DNA of 64,000 nucleotides from Pseudomonadota bacterium. GTDB lineage: Bacteria > Pseudomonadota > Gammaproteobacteria > Ga0077536. Numbering within the stretch: position 1 is the stretch's first letter; every line of letters begins with the position of its first letter. The DNA is taken from NCBI GenBank assembly GCA_016719885.1, contig JADJYF010000008.1, positions 248,001 to 312,000 on the forward strand, written 5' to 3'. A program made the position numbers and the translations under genes. Positions 1 through 8,987 of this stretch are shown piece after piece. The notes below the pieces were generated by a model, which worked only from the letters and a program-made list of their open reading frames with translations, was not told the DNA's origin and did not search any database.

Positions 1-181
1 GGCGCAGGTTGGCGACCGCCGCACCGTCGCTGAAACGCGCGAGACCGGTCAGGATGCCGGTGGTCGGATCGTCCGGCGTGGTGAGGTTCTTCCACACCGC
101 CAGTTCGCGGGTCTGCCGGTCATAGGCGACAAAATCCGTGAACGTGCCGCCGACATCCACACCCACCAAGTAACGACTCAT
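1..181 (-). CDS. Hydantoinase/oxoprolinase family protein, N-terminal fragment
   Basis: This is the first 60 codons of a gene that runs off the left edge. The start MSRYLVGVDVGGTFTDF carries the phosphate-binding loop DVGGTFTD that is diagnostic of the ATP-dependent hydantoinase A / 5-oxoprolinase A family (actin-like ATPase fold). These proteins pair with a B subunit to open cyclic amides such as hydantoins or 5-oxoproline, or act as acetone- or acetophenone-carboxylase subunits. The substrate cannot be told from this piece. The 124 bases between it and the next gene hold nothing I recognise. Confidence 0.85.
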   Translation of the reverse strand, partial: MSRYLVGVDVGGTFTDFVAYDRQTRELAVWKNLTTPDDPTTGILTGLARFSDGAAVANLR

Positions 182-305
182 ACCCAGCGCTCGCCGATTG
201 CCGATGGATGCAGATTAAGGGGCCGGCACGGACCTCAGCAAGCCGGCGTCGCGTACCCTGGCGCTGCCGCGGCGGTCCGCCCAGCCTTCGCGAAGCAGCC
301 GTTGC

Positions 306-1469
306 TCAGGGTCGTGCGCTCGTATGCGGGTGGCTGGCGGTCGTGGATGTCGCGCCGAGGGCGCGCTCGACGGCGGCGGCCACCACGCGGTTGCCTTCCT
401 CGTTGTAATGCAGGATTTTGAACAGTGCCGCCGGTTCCCGTTCGCCGAGTGCCGCCAGCAGCGCCGGCCCCAGGTTGAGTGTGGGATGCCCATCGGCGCC
501 CAGGCGATCCATGAGAGGTTGATAGATCCAGCGTCCCGTCGCGGCGAATTGTTCGAGATCCTGCCGCGACGGGAACATCACCACCAGCGCCGTCTTGCCG
601 CGCGCCGCCGCGTCGCTCGCGAACTTGCCACACAGCCGCGCGGTGATATCGAGCGCCATGGACGGATGCCGTGGCTCGTAGAACGCTTCATAGGGCGAGC
701 GGCCACGCAATAATGCGGCGAGCTTGTACGACGTCAATGAACGCGCCACCGCAAGCGTGAAGGGAAATTCCGCGCGCACCACGCCCGCCGGGCCGCCCGG
801 CACGAAGTAGTCATGGGGCAGGTACTTTTCGGGAAAGCGCATGACGTCGGCGAGCTGCGTACCCGCGAAATCCGGAAGTGCCAGCAACTGCATGTCGCCA
901 TGCTCATCGATGACATAGCGGGGCTTGAGACCAATCTCGTCCGTGGGCGCGAGCAGGTTGCGCAGCTGGTTGACGTTGCGCACGATGTCATGGGTGAACA
1001 CGCCGAGCACCATGTGACGCGATTCGTCGCTCGTTGTTGCCGACATGCGCAGGTATGCCTGGTCGGTGCCGTAGCCGTTGACGCCGAAATTCGCGACCCG
1101 GCAGCCGAGCGAAAGCGCCAGTTGATTGGTCCACGCCGCGGCGTCGTCGACTTCATCGGCAAACACGAAGGAATCGCCGTAGGCCGCCACGCAGGCGTTA
1201 GCGGGCTCGGGAAACGCGGGCAGCACGCGCGCGCCCGAGCGGTCGAAGGGTTTTCCGCCATGACTTTGCGGCGAGGGCCAACCCAGCACGGGGTCGCGCG
1301 CACGCAGGTAGCGCTCGACATCACGCAATTGCGGCGGGCTGTAGACAGCGGCCTTGCTCGCCAATACATGAACCATGCCGTAGCTTGCCGCTTCGATGAC
1401 GGCCAGCGTCAGCGCGATGGTCAGCGACCACAGCAGCACGGGTGAGACGCGGGCGTCAGTCGCAGTCAC
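306..1469 (-). CDS. SGNH/GDSL-type hydrolase, membrane-anchored
   Basis: About 387 residues counted from a GTG at 1469. The frame stays open to an ATG at 1658, but that extension is arginine-rich and unlike protein. Residues about 10-35 form one hydrophobic anchor. The motif AYGDSFVFADEV (about residues 96-107) is a GDS nucleophile block with Ser near 100. HYNEEGN near the C-terminus could supply the catalytic His, although the usual DxxH is altered. A later block, VNGYGTDQAYL, fits the SGNH fold. Such proteins are often acyl or acetyl esterases acting on envelope polysaccharides; the substrate here is unknown. There is no clear Shine-Dalgarno (SD), so the start is uncertain. Confidence 0.65.
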   Translation of the reverse strand: MTATDARVSPVLLWSLTIALTLAVIEAASYGMVHVLASKAAVYSPPQLRDVERYLRARDPVLGWPSPQSHGGKPFDRSGARVLPAFPEPANACVAAYGDSFVFADEVDDAAAWTNQLALSLGCRVANFGVNGYGTDQAYLRMSATTSDESRHMVLGVFTHDIVRNVNQLRNLLAPTDEIGLKPRYVIDEHGDMQLLALPDFAGTQLADVMRFPEKYLPHDYFVPGGPAGVVRAEFPFTLAVARSLTSYKLAALLRGRSPYEAFYEPRHPSMALDITARLCGKFASDAAARGKTALVVMFPSRQDLEQFAATGRWIYQPLMDRLGADGHPTLNLGPALLAALGEREPAALFKILHYNEEGNRVVAAAVERALGATSTTASHPHTSARP

Positions 1470-1693
1470 GACGCATGCGGCACGTATGAAGTTGCTGCTG
1501 AGCTCGGCGCGGGTGCCGTGCACGGCCAAGCGTCCGTGCGCGCGTGGTACGGGCCGACCAGGGCCGGGTTGAATCCATGTGAAATGATCGAGTTCACTTA
1601 TCAACCTCGCGCGGCCACGCCAGGCAGCGCTGGTAGCGGTGCTCGGCGGCTTGCGCATCCTTCAGTTTTCTGCGCTGCAGGGCGATCCGAACA

Positions 1694-1715
1694 GCCGCCG
1701 CAGGTCTGCGGCGGC
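1694..1715 (-). terminator. Candidate intrinsic terminator after the ArsC-like gene
   Basis: This is a perfect 10-bp inverted repeat: GCCGCCGCAG at 1694-1703 pairs with CTGCGGCGGC at 1706-1715. It lies 11 bases after the stop of the minus-strand ArsC-like gene. The T-run behind it is poor, so termination may be weak. Confidence 0.4.
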
Positions 1716-1726
1716 TTCATTTCCAC

Positions 1727-2068
1727 TCAACCCAACTGCGCGGCGTAACACTCTTCGTTGAAGCCGACCAGCACCGTCTTGCCGCACACCAGGGTCGGTG
1801 CACGCAGGTTGCCGGTGGGGCCGAGCATGGCCTGGATCATCTCGGCGCTGGCCTTGCCGGCCGGTTTGAAGGTCTCGACCTTCTTGCCCTTGGCCACCAT
1901 CACGGTGACGGCGCCATTGGCCAGCGCGCGCGCGTCGTCGGCGCCGAGCTTGCGCGAAGCCGGCACGCTTTCCTTGGGAATCAAACCGCGGGCGCCCAGA
2001 AACTTGGCCGCTCTGTCGCAGCTCGTTCAGCCCTTGCGGAAGTAATACCAATCGACTTTCTTGCTCAT
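1727..2068 (-). CDS. ArsC/thioredoxin-fold protein with in-frame UGA (candidate selenoprotein)
   Basis: From an ATG at 2068 with an AAGGG ribosome site 8 bases upstream, the frame reads MSKKVDWYYFRKG, then TGA (2027-2029), then TSCDRAAKFLGARG, and continues as IPKESVPASRKLGADD to a stop at 1727. The result is 113 residues if UGA is decoded as selenocysteine. The UGA falls exactly on the first position of the CxxC-type redox motif, giving U14-T-S-C17. This is the known Cys/Sec position of the ArsC-like '(seleno)protein' reductase family. Homology on both sides of the UGA, the correct length and the absence of a frame change argue against a simple pseudogene. The C-terminal block PTGNLRAPTLVCGK is typical of the family. 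Its reaction is probably a thiol/selenol reduction, but the substrate is not known. An automatic caller would keep only the part starting at 1984. Confidence 0.75.
1988..2011 (-). promoter_or_regulatory. Candidate bacterial SECIS hairpin downstream of the UGA
   Basis: Starting 16 bases after the UGA, the transcript can fold GCG/CGC on the outside and GCC/GGC inside, with an apical AAGUUUCUG loop that may partly close to UUU. The loop sits about 22-30 bases after the UGA and contains GU, as expected for an SelB-binding element inside the coding region. A second, smaller hairpin (GCUGC...GCGGC) begins 5 bases after the UGA and competes with it. Folding was done by eye only. Confidence 0.35.
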
Positions 2069-2239
2069 CGCTCAGCCCTTGTGTGGGAATGGATGGGAGC
2101 GGCGATGGTGAAACAGTCACTGCCGTCACGCAAGCGCGGCAGGGGGCGGGACGGCGTGCGCACCTCCCCGATTGGCGGATCTGTCGTCCGCTTTGCGTTC
2201 CGTGGAATACTGCGTGCTCGCCATGCGGGGAGCATGTCC

Positions 2240-3103
2240 ATGGGGATCACCATCACGGCCTTGGCCGACCGGCACGCCTGCACGCTGGGCGCGTCCGTCA
2301 CCGGGGTCGACCTGCGCACGCTGACCAATGCCGAGTGGCCGGTCATCGCCCAGGCTTTCGCCGAGCACGCCCTGCTGGTCTTTCCGGCCCAGCATCTCGA
2401 CGACGACGCGCAGCTCGCCTTCGCGCGGCGCTTCGGCGAAATCGAAGTGCTGGTCGAGGGCAAGACCACCATCGCGATCTCCAACCGCGGCGAACAGGGT
2501 CAGCCGCTGCGCGATGATTCGGTGTTCATGCAGCTGTTGCGCGGCAACGAGGGCTGGCATACCGACAGCTCCTACATGCCGCTGGCGGCCAAGGCCTCGG
2601 TGCTGTCGGCACGCGTGGTGCCGGAGGCGGGCGGCGAAACCGAATGGGCCGACATGCGCGCCGCCTACGATGCGCTGGATGTCGACATGCAGGCGCGACT
2701 CGAGCGCCTGTCGGCCTTCCACTCGCTGTTCTATTCACAGTCGCGCATCGGCGCGGTGGCCAAGGTCGGCGACTACTACGGTTTCAATGCCGGTGACGCG
2801 CCGCGCCGGCCGCTGGTGAAAGTCCATCCCGAGACCGGCCGGCGCGCGCTGTTCATCGGCCGTCATGCGTGCAACATCCCCGGCATGGAAACCGCCGAAT
2901 CAGAGGCGTTTCTCGACGCCCTGATGGATTTCGCCTGTCGCGCGCCGCGCGTCTATCGCCATCGCTGGCAGGCCGGCGACATCGTGGTGTGGGACAACCG
3001 CTGCCTGCTGCATCGCGCGCGTCCCTACGACTACCGCGAGCCGCGCGTGATGATGCATACCCGCATCCGCGGCAATCCCGACACCGAGTCGGCGCTGGCC
3101 TGA
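2240..3103 (+). CDS. TauD/TfdA family Fe(II)/2-oxoglutarate dioxygenase
   Basis: A 287-residue protein with the facial triad visible: HTD (His107, Asp109) in GWHTDSSY and a distal His258 in CLLHRARPYD. Arg269 is positioned to bind the 2-oxoglutarate carboxylate. The family hydroxylates substrates such as taurine, 2,4-D or alkyl sulfates using 2-oxoglutarate and O2. The short loop after the HTD and the WADM segment match the TfdA side of the family, but the substrate cannot be assigned. The start at 2240 has GGGGAG seven bases upstream, which is better than the overlapping ATG at 2234. The next gene follows after 29 bases, so the two probably share a transcript. Confidence 0.88.
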   Translation: MGITITALADRHACTLGASVTGVDLRTLTNAEWPVIAQAFAEHALLVFPAQHLDDDAQLAFARRFGEIEVLVEGKTTIAISNRGEQGQPLRDDSVFMQLLRGNEGWHTDSSYMPLAAKASVLSARVVPEAGGETEWADMRAAYDALDVDMQARLERLSAFHSLFYSQSRIGAVAKVGDYYGFNAGDAPRRPLVKVHPETGRRALFIGRHACNIPGMETAESEAFLDALMDFACRAPRVYRHRWQAGDIVVWDNRCLLHRARPYDYREPRVMMHTRIRGNPDTESALA

Positions 3104-3132
3104 CCCGCCCCCCGTATCACAAGGAGCTTTCC

Positions 3133-3489
3133 ATGTCTGACACCGCCCGTATCGAGAAAGGCAAGGCCGCCATGCAACGCCTGTTCGGCCGCGCGCCGGA
3201 CGACGCGGCCCTCGCCAGCGATTTCATGCAGGTCACGGTCGGCAACCTGTTCGGTGATATCTGGAGCCGCCCTGGCCTCGAACTCGCCGAACGCTCGATG
3301 ATCACCATCGCCGCCCTGACCGTGCTCGGTCGCGAGAACGAATTGAAAACCCATCTGCACGGCGCGCGGAATATCGGCATACCGCGCGAAAAGGTCGAGG
3401 AGATGATGCTGCATCTCGCCCATTACGGCGGCTGGCCGACCGGCGTGGCGGGCTTGCGCAAGGTCGCCGAGGTATACGGCAAGGAATAA
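3133..3489 (+). CDS. Carboxymuconolactone decarboxylase family protein
   Basis: 118 residues, the usual size of single-domain CMD/AhpD-like proteins. The core RSMITIAALTVLGRENELKTH and the later HLAHYGGWPTG fit gamma-carboxymuconolactone decarboxylases. No CxxC is present, so a peroxidase-type AhpD role is unlikely. AAGGAG lies at good distance before the ATG. It sits 29 bases after the TauD-like gene and is probably co-transcribed with it. This suggests a small catabolic operon for an aromatic or lactone compound, although no other pathway genes are next to it. Confidence 0.85.
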   Translation: MSDTARIEKGKAAMQRLFGRAPDDAALASDFMQVTVGNLFGDIWSRPGLELAERSMITIAALTVLGRENELKTHLHGARNIGIPREKVEEMMLHLAHYGGWPTGVAGLRKVAEVYGKE

Positions 3490-3507
3490 ACCGCCGCGGC
3501 GCGCCAT

Positions 3508-3531
3508 GTGTGCGAATGAATTCGCACCTAC
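3508..3531. repeat. REP-like palindrome, copy 1
   Basis: GTGCGAAT-GA-ATTCGCAC followed by CTAC. The 8-bp perfect stem lies in the tail-to-tail gap between the CMD-family gene and the 3-hydroxyisobutyrate dehydrogenase gene. Related copies occur near 7524, 14944, 45597, 51043, 55666 and 55721. Confidence 0.75.
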
Positions 3532-3543
3532 GGCTTGTGCGCT

Positions 3544-4451
3544 TCAGGTCGCCGGCTGCGGTTTTCCAAGCGCCGGCACACTGACACCCGCCCGTCCTTC
3601 CAGCACCTTCAAGGTCGCGTAGAAATCTTCGCCGCCGAAACCTTGCGTCAGGGCATCGTGATACACACCCGATGCCGCCGCGGTCATCGGCATCTCGACA
3701 CCGAGATCCTCGGCCGAGGCCAGCGCCACGTCGATGTCCTTGCCGGCGATGGCCAGCGCGAACAGGCCGGCATCGAACTTGCGCGACAGGAACAGGCCGG
3801 CGCGGCCGACCACCGAGCCGGCGGAGCTCACTTTCAACACCTCGAGCAGCGTGGCCGGGTCCATGCCGGCCTTGGCGCCCATCACGAAGCCTTCCTGCAC
3901 CAGCACGCTCGCGGCCAGGAAGATCTGGTTGTTGATGAGCTTGGTGAGCGTGCCGGCGCCGGCCTCGCCGAGATGGAAGATGTTCTCGCCGAAGCAGGCG
4001 ATGAATTCGCGCACCGCCTCGAAGGCGGCGCGATCGCCGCCCACCATCACCGCCAGCTTGCCGGCCATGGCGCCGGCGCGCCCGCCGGAAACCGGCGCAT
4101 CGAGATACTGCATGTCGCGCGCGCGCGCCGCCTCGGCAATGCGGCGATTGAGCGCAATGGCATTGGTCGAGAGGTCGACGACGATGGTGCCGGCCCGTGC
4201 ATGGGCGAGTACGCCGTCGGCGCCGAGCATCACCTGCTCGATATGCCGCGGCCCCGGCAGGGACAGGAAGATGGTCGTACAGTCGGCGGCCAAGGTCGCG
4301 ACCGAGGCCGCGCGGCGCGCGCCCTTGTCTCCAGCGCCCGCGTGGCCTCGGCATCGAGATCGAACACCGTCAAGCCATGGCCGGCCTCCACCAGTCGCAT
4401 CGCCATCGGCGCGCCGATGGTGCCCGTGCCTATGAAACCCGTCGCCGCCAT
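3544..4451 (-). pseudogene. 3-hydroxyisobutyrate dehydrogenase-like protein, frameshifted
   Basis: The N-terminus MAATGFIGTGTIGAPMAMRL (Rossmann GxGxxG) starts at 4451 behind a GGGGGAG ribosome site. After ...EATRALE, near 4325, the family sequence continues in another frame as DKGARRAASVATLAAD and runs to the stop at 3544. Adding one base restores a 302-residue protein. It has the beta-hydroxyacid dehydrogenase blocks VDLSTN, DAPVSGGRAGA and the catalytic Lys in TLTKLINNQ. The family oxidises 3-hydroxyisobutyrate or reduces tartronate semialdehyde with NAD(P). The single-base loss lies in a GCGC-rich run and may be a sequencing error rather than decay. It is divergent from the P450 gene. Confidence 0.8.
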
Positions 4452-4633
4452 GTCGTACTCCCCCGCACTTGCGCCCAATCAACAAAATTTTCTCGCCACC
4501 GCGCACCCTGTGAAGCGAGCGCGCCACTGAGTATAACGGCCCGTGGCCAGGCTGGAATTGGCCGGTGGGCGATGCTCTAATTCGAAGGCCCCGGCAGCCG
4601 CGCGCGCCGGTCATCGCAACTCTAGTGAGAGTC

Positions 4634-5845
4634 ATGCCCATGGATATTGCGCGTCTCGATCTTTCCGATGGTCAGACTTTCGCACACGGTTTTCCCCACC
4701 CGTTCTTCACCTGGCTGCGGGATAACGATCGCTTGTACTGGCACGAGCCGACCGCCGTCACGCCCGATGGCGAAGGCTTCTGGGTGGTGAGCCGCTATGC
4801 CGACGTCGACAGCGTGATCATGGACCCGCAGGCCTTCTCGTCCGACAAGGGCGGCACGCGCACCGCCGGCGGCACCACCATCAAGGACGAACTGTCGGCC
4901 GGCAAGGTCATGAACCAGACCGACGATCCGCTGCACAAACGCCTGCGCGCGATCGTCAACGAAGGCTTCAGCGTGCGCGCGGTGTCGGCGCTGGAAGGCG
5001 AACTGCGGCGCCGCACGCGCGAACTGCTGGCCGGCCTCGAGCGCGGCCAACACATCGATTTCGCGCTGCGCGTGTCGCGCGAGATCCCGACCCAGGCGAT
5101 CTGCATCGTGCTCGGCGTGCCGGAGGAGGATCGCCTGACGCTCGCCGACTGGATAGATCACGGCATCGCCGCGCCGTCCGATGAAGTCATCGCCGAGGAG
5201 TACGTGCGCAAGGTGCGGCGCTATGCGCAGGGTTTGATCGAGGCGAAACGCGCCGCGCCGCAGCCGGACATCTTCTCCACCATCGTGCATGCGCGCTTCG
5301 CGGCCGATGGCTCGACGCTGTCGGATCACGAGCTGCGTTCGTTCTTCGGCCTGTTGTTTCCGGCCGGCGCCGAAACCACCACGCGCGCCATCAGCGGTGC
5401 GCTGCTGACTTTCATCGAACACCGCGAGCAGTGGGCGCGCCTGCGCGCCGAGCCGGCGCTGATGCGCAGCGCGGTCGAGGAGATCGTGCGCTGGACCACG
5501 CCGTCCTGCTACAAGCGCCGCACCGCCACGCGCGACCTCATGTTCGCCGGCAAGCGCATCCGCGAGGGCGACAAGGTGACGTTCTGGGAAATGTCGGCCA
5601 ATCGCGACGAGCGCGTGTTCGAGCGCCCCTTCGAGTTCGACATCGCGCGCAATCCCAACCGCCATCTCGGCTTCGGCGCCGGCGTGCATTTCTGTCTCGG
5701 CTCGTCGCTGGCGCGCCTGGAACTGCGCGTGGTGTTCGAAGAGCTGCTGGCCTCGACGCTCGATTTCGAGCTGGACGGTGAACCGGAGTGGATGCCCAAC
5801 AATCGATTGGTGGGGCTGAAGTCACTGCCGGTGCGCGTGGTCTAG
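4634..5845 (+). CDS. Cytochrome P450
   Basis: A soluble bacterial-type P450 of 403 residues. The heme-binding loop FGAGVHFCLGSSLAR has the ligand Cys at 354. The oxygen-binding I-helix motif is AGAETTTRA (Glu in place of the common Asp). The K-helix is EEIVR, and the PERF-like region is ERPFEFDIAR. The family resemblance is to CYP125/CYP142/CYP124-like enzymes of steroid and isoprenoid oxidation, but this is only an impression. It needs a ferredoxin and reductase that are not encoded nearby. The ATG at 4634 follows GTGAGAG; the frame is open upstream to 4565, but that part is not P450-like. A small palindrome (5842-5856) overlaps the stop. Confidence 0.92.
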   Translation: MPMDIARLDLSDGQTFAHGFPHPFFTWLRDNDRLYWHEPTAVTPDGEGFWVVSRYADVDSVIMDPQAFSSDKGGTRTAGGTTIKDELSAGKVMNQTDDPLHKRLRAIVNEGFSVRAVSALEGELRRRTRELLAGLERGQHIDFALRVSREIPTQAICIVLGVPEEDRLTLADWIDHGIAAPSDEVIAEEYVRKVRRYAQGLIEAKRAAPQPDIFSTIVHARFAADGSTLSDHELRSFFGLLFPAGAETTTRAISGALLTFIEHREQWARLRAEPALMRSAVEEIVRWTTPSCYKRRTATRDLMFAGKRIREGDKVTFWEMSANRDERVFERPFEFDIARNPNRHLGFGAGVHFCLGSSLARLELRVVFEELLASTLDFELDGEPEWMPNNRLVGLKSLPVRVV

Positions 5846-5879
5846 GCGTCGCCTAGCGCGCGCCAGATTGCCCACCTCG

Positions 5880-7493
5880 ATGCGCGCGGTCTTCGCGGGG
5901 CGCCACGACGTCGCCCTCTGCATGCTGCTGGCGGTGACGCTGGTGGCGCTGTTCCATGGCGCGGCGCTGGGCTTCGAGCTCGTGTGGGACGACCTCGCGT
6001 GGATCAACGACTTTCATCGCCACACGCTGGCGAGCCTGCTGAAAGACAACTTCACCGCCAACACGCTGGTGTCCTACTACCGGCCGCTGGTCGCCGCGAG
6101 CCTGAACCTGCAGCTCGCGCTGAGCCACAGCCCGGTGTTCCTGCATGCGTTCAACCTTGCGCTGCATGCGCTCAACCTCTGCCTGCTGATCCTCATCGCG
6201 AGCCCCGCCATGGCGCGCGGCGGGCTGCGCCAGCCGCTCGCGGTCACGGTGCTGGCCGTGCACCCGGTGCTGGTGGAACCGGTGGTGTGGGTGTCGGGGC
6301 GCTTCGACCTGATGTTCACGAGCTTCGTGCTGCTCGGCCTTCTCGCCGCGTTGCGGGTACGCTCGACGACGCGGCGCGGACTGGCGGTGGCACTGAGTTT
6401 CCTCGCCGCGCTGTGCTGCAAGGAATCGGCCCTGGCCTATGCCGCGGTCGGACCCGTGCTGGTGGCCGTCATCGGCCGCGCAAGACTCGGCGGCGCGTGG
6501 CGCGATGCGGGACGGGCCGCGCTCGAGCATGGGCTGGCGCTGGCCACGGCACTGGCCATCTACCTGGCGCTGCGCATCGCGGTGCTCGAACTGCCGCTGG
6601 TCAGGGACACGGCGTTCCAGGTACAGGGCACGCCGCAGCCGGGCGCCCACGCGCTGTTGGTGCTGCGCACCTTCGGCACCTACCTGCAGATGAGTGTGCT
6701 GCCGCTATGGAATCTCGCCCCCCTGCACGCGCTCGGCGACGAGCCGAATGCCTTTTCCGGCTATGCCGCGGCCGGCGCCGGGGTCCTGTTGCTGGCGCTG
6801 GGCGGGCTGCGCTGGCCGGCCTGCCTGCCGTTCACGGTGTGGACGCTGGCGCTGCTGCCGGCCGCCAACCTGGTGCCGTTCCGGCTCGACCTCGTGCAAT
6901 GCCGCTACCTGTACTTTCCGCTGTTCGCTGCCACGTTGTGCGCGCTGCACCTGCCCGCCGCGCGGCCCGCGCCGCTGCGCGGCCGGCGCCTCGTGCATGC
7001 GCTGCTGGCCATGTGGCTGGTGGCGTTGGCGGCCACCAATCTCAGCATCGTGCGCCTGTGGCGGGACGGCGTGGCGCTGTTCTCATGGGTGGTGTCCATG
7101 CGTCCCGAATCGCGCTTCGCGCTCGAAAACCTGGCGCTGGCCCAGCACGCGGCGGGGATGAATCGCGAAGCGGTCGCCACCGAGCGTCGCATCGCGCCGG
7201 CCGCGCGCAGCTTTCAAGGCTGGCTGCTGTTGGCGCGCGCGAGTCGCGATGAAGGTGAACTCGAAGCGGCGCGCGAGTATTTCGAGCGCGCGCGGCGCAC
7301 ACCGGCCTACGACGATGCCATGCAGGTCAGCGCGCTCTACGAACTGGCGCTGCTGTATCGACAGTTGGGCAATGACACCGACAGCGCCGCGACGGCGAGC
7401 GAAGCCGAAGCGCTGGCCGCGCGTGCACGGGTCAGTGCGCGGCTGCGCGAATATTATCGTCGCGCCTTGCGTGACATGACGGCGCGCCCATGA
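5880..7493 (+). CDS. Polytopic membrane protein, TMTC/GT-C-like, with C-terminal TPR-like part
   Basis: About 537 residues. Roughly ten hydrophobic segments fill residues 10-400. The first periplasmic loop has VWDDLAWI and YYRPLVAASL, typical of the acidic DxxxW/YRP loop of TMTC-type O-mannosyltransferases and related GT-C proteins. HPVLVEPVVWVSGRFDLM is another block of that group. The last 130 residues (ENLALAQHAAGMNREA and onward) are helical and look like two or three tetratricopeptide units. It probably transfers a sugar from a polyprenyl carrier or is a relative without that activity. It lies 34 bases after the P450 gene, but there is no functional link I can see. TTG at 5868 is an alternative start. 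Confidence 0.7.
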   Translation: MRAVFAGRHDVALCMLLAVTLVALFHGAALGFELVWDDLAWINDFHRHTLASLLKDNFTANTLVSYYRPLVAASLNLQLALSHSPVFLHAFNLALHALNLCLLILIASPAMARGGLRQPLAVTVLAVHPVLVEPVVWVSGRFDLMFTSFVLLGLLAALRVRSTTRRGLAVALSFLAALCCKESALAYAAVGPVLVAVIGRARLGGAWRDAGRAALEHGLALATALAIYLALRIAVLELPLVRDTAFQVQGTPQPGAHALLVLRTFGTYLQMSVLPLWNLAPLHALGDEPNAFSGYAAAGAGVLLLALGGLRWPACLPFTVWTLALLPAANLVPFRLDLVQCRYLYFPLFAATLCALHLPAARPAPLRGRRLVHALLAMWLVALAATNLSIVRLWRDGVALFSWVVSMRPESRFALENLALAQHAAGMNREAVATERRIAPAARSFQGWLLLARASRDEGELEAAREYFERARRTPAYDDAMQVSALYELALLYRQLGNDTDSAATASEAEALAARARVSARLREYYRRALRDMTARP

Positions 7494-7523
7494 TTGGCCC
7501 GCGGCATATCGTGTAGGCGCGAA

Positions 7524-7547
7524 TGTGCGATTGAAATCGCACCTACA
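7524..7547. repeat. REP-like palindrome, copy 2
   Basis: Variant GTGCGATTGAAATCGCACCTAC. On the minus strand its outer end GTAG supplies the TAG stop codon of the CorC-like gene (7543-7545), so the element abuts the coding sequence directly. Confidence 0.7.
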
Positions 7548-8856
7548 GTTCGATCTCGGCCTCCCCTTTCGGGAAGATGTGAACCAGCACGATGCGTGGG
7601 CCGCTCATCTTGCGCACCACCACGTCGAAGTGCGGAAACTCGACGCGCTGCCCTTCGCTCGGCAGGTCGCCGAGGGTCTGCAGGATGAGTCCGCCGATCG
7701 AATCGAACTCGTCCTCGTCGATATCGATGCCCAGCGCACGTTCGACGGTCACTATCGGCAGGCTGCCCTTGCCTATCAGCGAACCATCGTCGAGCTTGCT
7801 CCATTCATTGCGCGTGCGGCGGAACTCGTCGCGGATCTCGCCGACCAGCGCGCCCAGCAGGTTGTCGAGCGTGACGAAGCCCAGCGGCGGCTGCCCCTCG
7901 TAGGCGACCACGGCGAAATGCGGGTTGCCTTCGCGAAAGCGACGAAACAGCTCGGTGGCCGACAGCGTCGGCGTCACGTTCAGCACCGGGCGCACCAGTG
8001 CATCGAGATTGGCCAGCGGCTCGCCGCTGCGCATGGCGATGAAGACATCCTTGAGGTGGATGACGCCCAGCACCCGGCCATCGGCATCGAGATAGGGATA
8101 GCGCGTGTAGCGGAAGTTCGCCACGCGCTCGAGGTTCTCGGCCACCGTTTCCTTGCGCGAGAGAGTGGCGGCATCCTGGAACGGCCGCATCAGGTCGGCC
8201 ACCTCCAGGTCGCGAAAGTCGAGCGCATGGGCCAGCACCCGCCATTCGTCGCTGGTCGACTTGTCGTCGGCGCGCGAGGAACGCAGGATGAGCTTGAGCT
8301 CCTCGGCCGAGTAATGACTGTCGTGGCCGTCGGCGCTGTCGAGACCCATGGCCTTGAGGATCCAGTTCGAGCTGTGGTTCAACAGCCAGATGATCGGATA
8401 CATGAGCCAGTAGAAGCCGTATAGCGGTGTCGCGGTCCAGATGCCGACCGCGTCGCTCTGGCGGATGGCCATCGACTTCGGCGCCAGTTCGCCGACCACG
8501 ATGTGCAGGTAGGAGATCACGAAGAACGCGACGAAAAAAGAAATGGCACTGACCATCTTGTGGCTGAGAATGCCGATGGAGGCCAGCGCCGGCTCGAGCA
8601 GGCGCGCCACCGCCGGCTCGCCGATCCAGCCGAGTCCCAGGGACGCCAGGGTGATGCCGAGCTGGCAGGCCGACAGGTAGGCATCGAGGTTGCGATGCAC
8701 GCGCGCCAGCATGCGCCCGCGCCAGCCGTAGGTCTTGGCAATCGCCTTGACGCGCGTCTGGCGCAGCTTGACCAGGCCGAATTCGGCGGCGACAAAAAAG
8801 CCGTTCAGCAGCACCAGCACGAGCGCCAGCGCCAGCAGCAAGGCACTATTTCCCAT
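7543..8856 (-). CDS. HlyC/CorC family membrane protein (DUF21-CBS-CorC_HlyC)
   Basis: 437 residues with the standard three-part layout. A DUF21/CNNM membrane domain with about four hydrophobic segments comes first (1-200, beginning MGNSALLLALALVLVLLNGF with FVAAEFGLVK). A CBS pair follows at about 215-340 (RYPYLDADGRVLGVIHLKD). The FAD-like CorC_HlyC domain lies at about 355-437 (GLILQTLGDLPSEGQRVEF). Relatives are TlyC, YfjD and CorC, linked to Mg2+/Co2+ export and sodium-coupled magnesium transport. The old 'hemolysin' name is not supported by function. The gene is monocistronic on the minus strand, and its stop comes from the neighbouring repeat. Confidence 0.92.
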   Translation of the reverse strand: MGNSALLLALALVLVLLNGFFVAAEFGLVKLRQTRVKAIAKTYGWRGRMLARVHRNLDAYLSACQLGITLASLGLGWIGEPAVARLLEPALASIGILSHKMVSAISFFVAFFVISYLHIVVGELAPKSMAIRQSDAVGIWTATPLYGFYWLMYPIIWLLNHSSNWILKAMGLDSADGHDSHYSAEELKLILRSSRADDKSTSDEWRVLAHALDFRDLEVADLMRPFQDAATLSRKETVAENLERVANFRYTRYPYLDADGRVLGVIHLKDVFIAMRSGEPLANLDALVRPVLNVTPTLSATELFRRFREGNPHFAVVAYEGQPPLGFVTLDNLLGALVGEIRDEFRRTRNEWSKLDDGSLIGKGSLPIVTVERALGIDIDEDEFDSIGGLILQTLGDLPSEGQRVEFPHFDVVVRKMSGPRIVLVHIFPKGEAEIEL

Positions 8857-8987
8857 CGTTCATCGGATCCGTGGCCAGCAGGCGCGCGGGACGGCGCCGG
8901 TTTGTCGTCAAGGGATGGCAGGATACGGCAATGCCGCGCGGGCGCGTAGCGGCTGCGCGAAGGTCGAGGCGGCGCGCTTGTCGCGAC

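Noticed and set aside
1662..2129. Frame that bypasses the UGA of the ArsC-like gene, suggesting a frameshift pseudogene
   Set aside because: The family sequence before and after the UGA is in one frame, so no shift is needed. The alternative frame turns Arg-rich after the overlap and is not family-like.
2065..2484. Alternative minus-strand frames over the TauD-like gene
   Set aside because: The TauD-like frame has the complete iron-binding triad; the antisense frames lack any motif.
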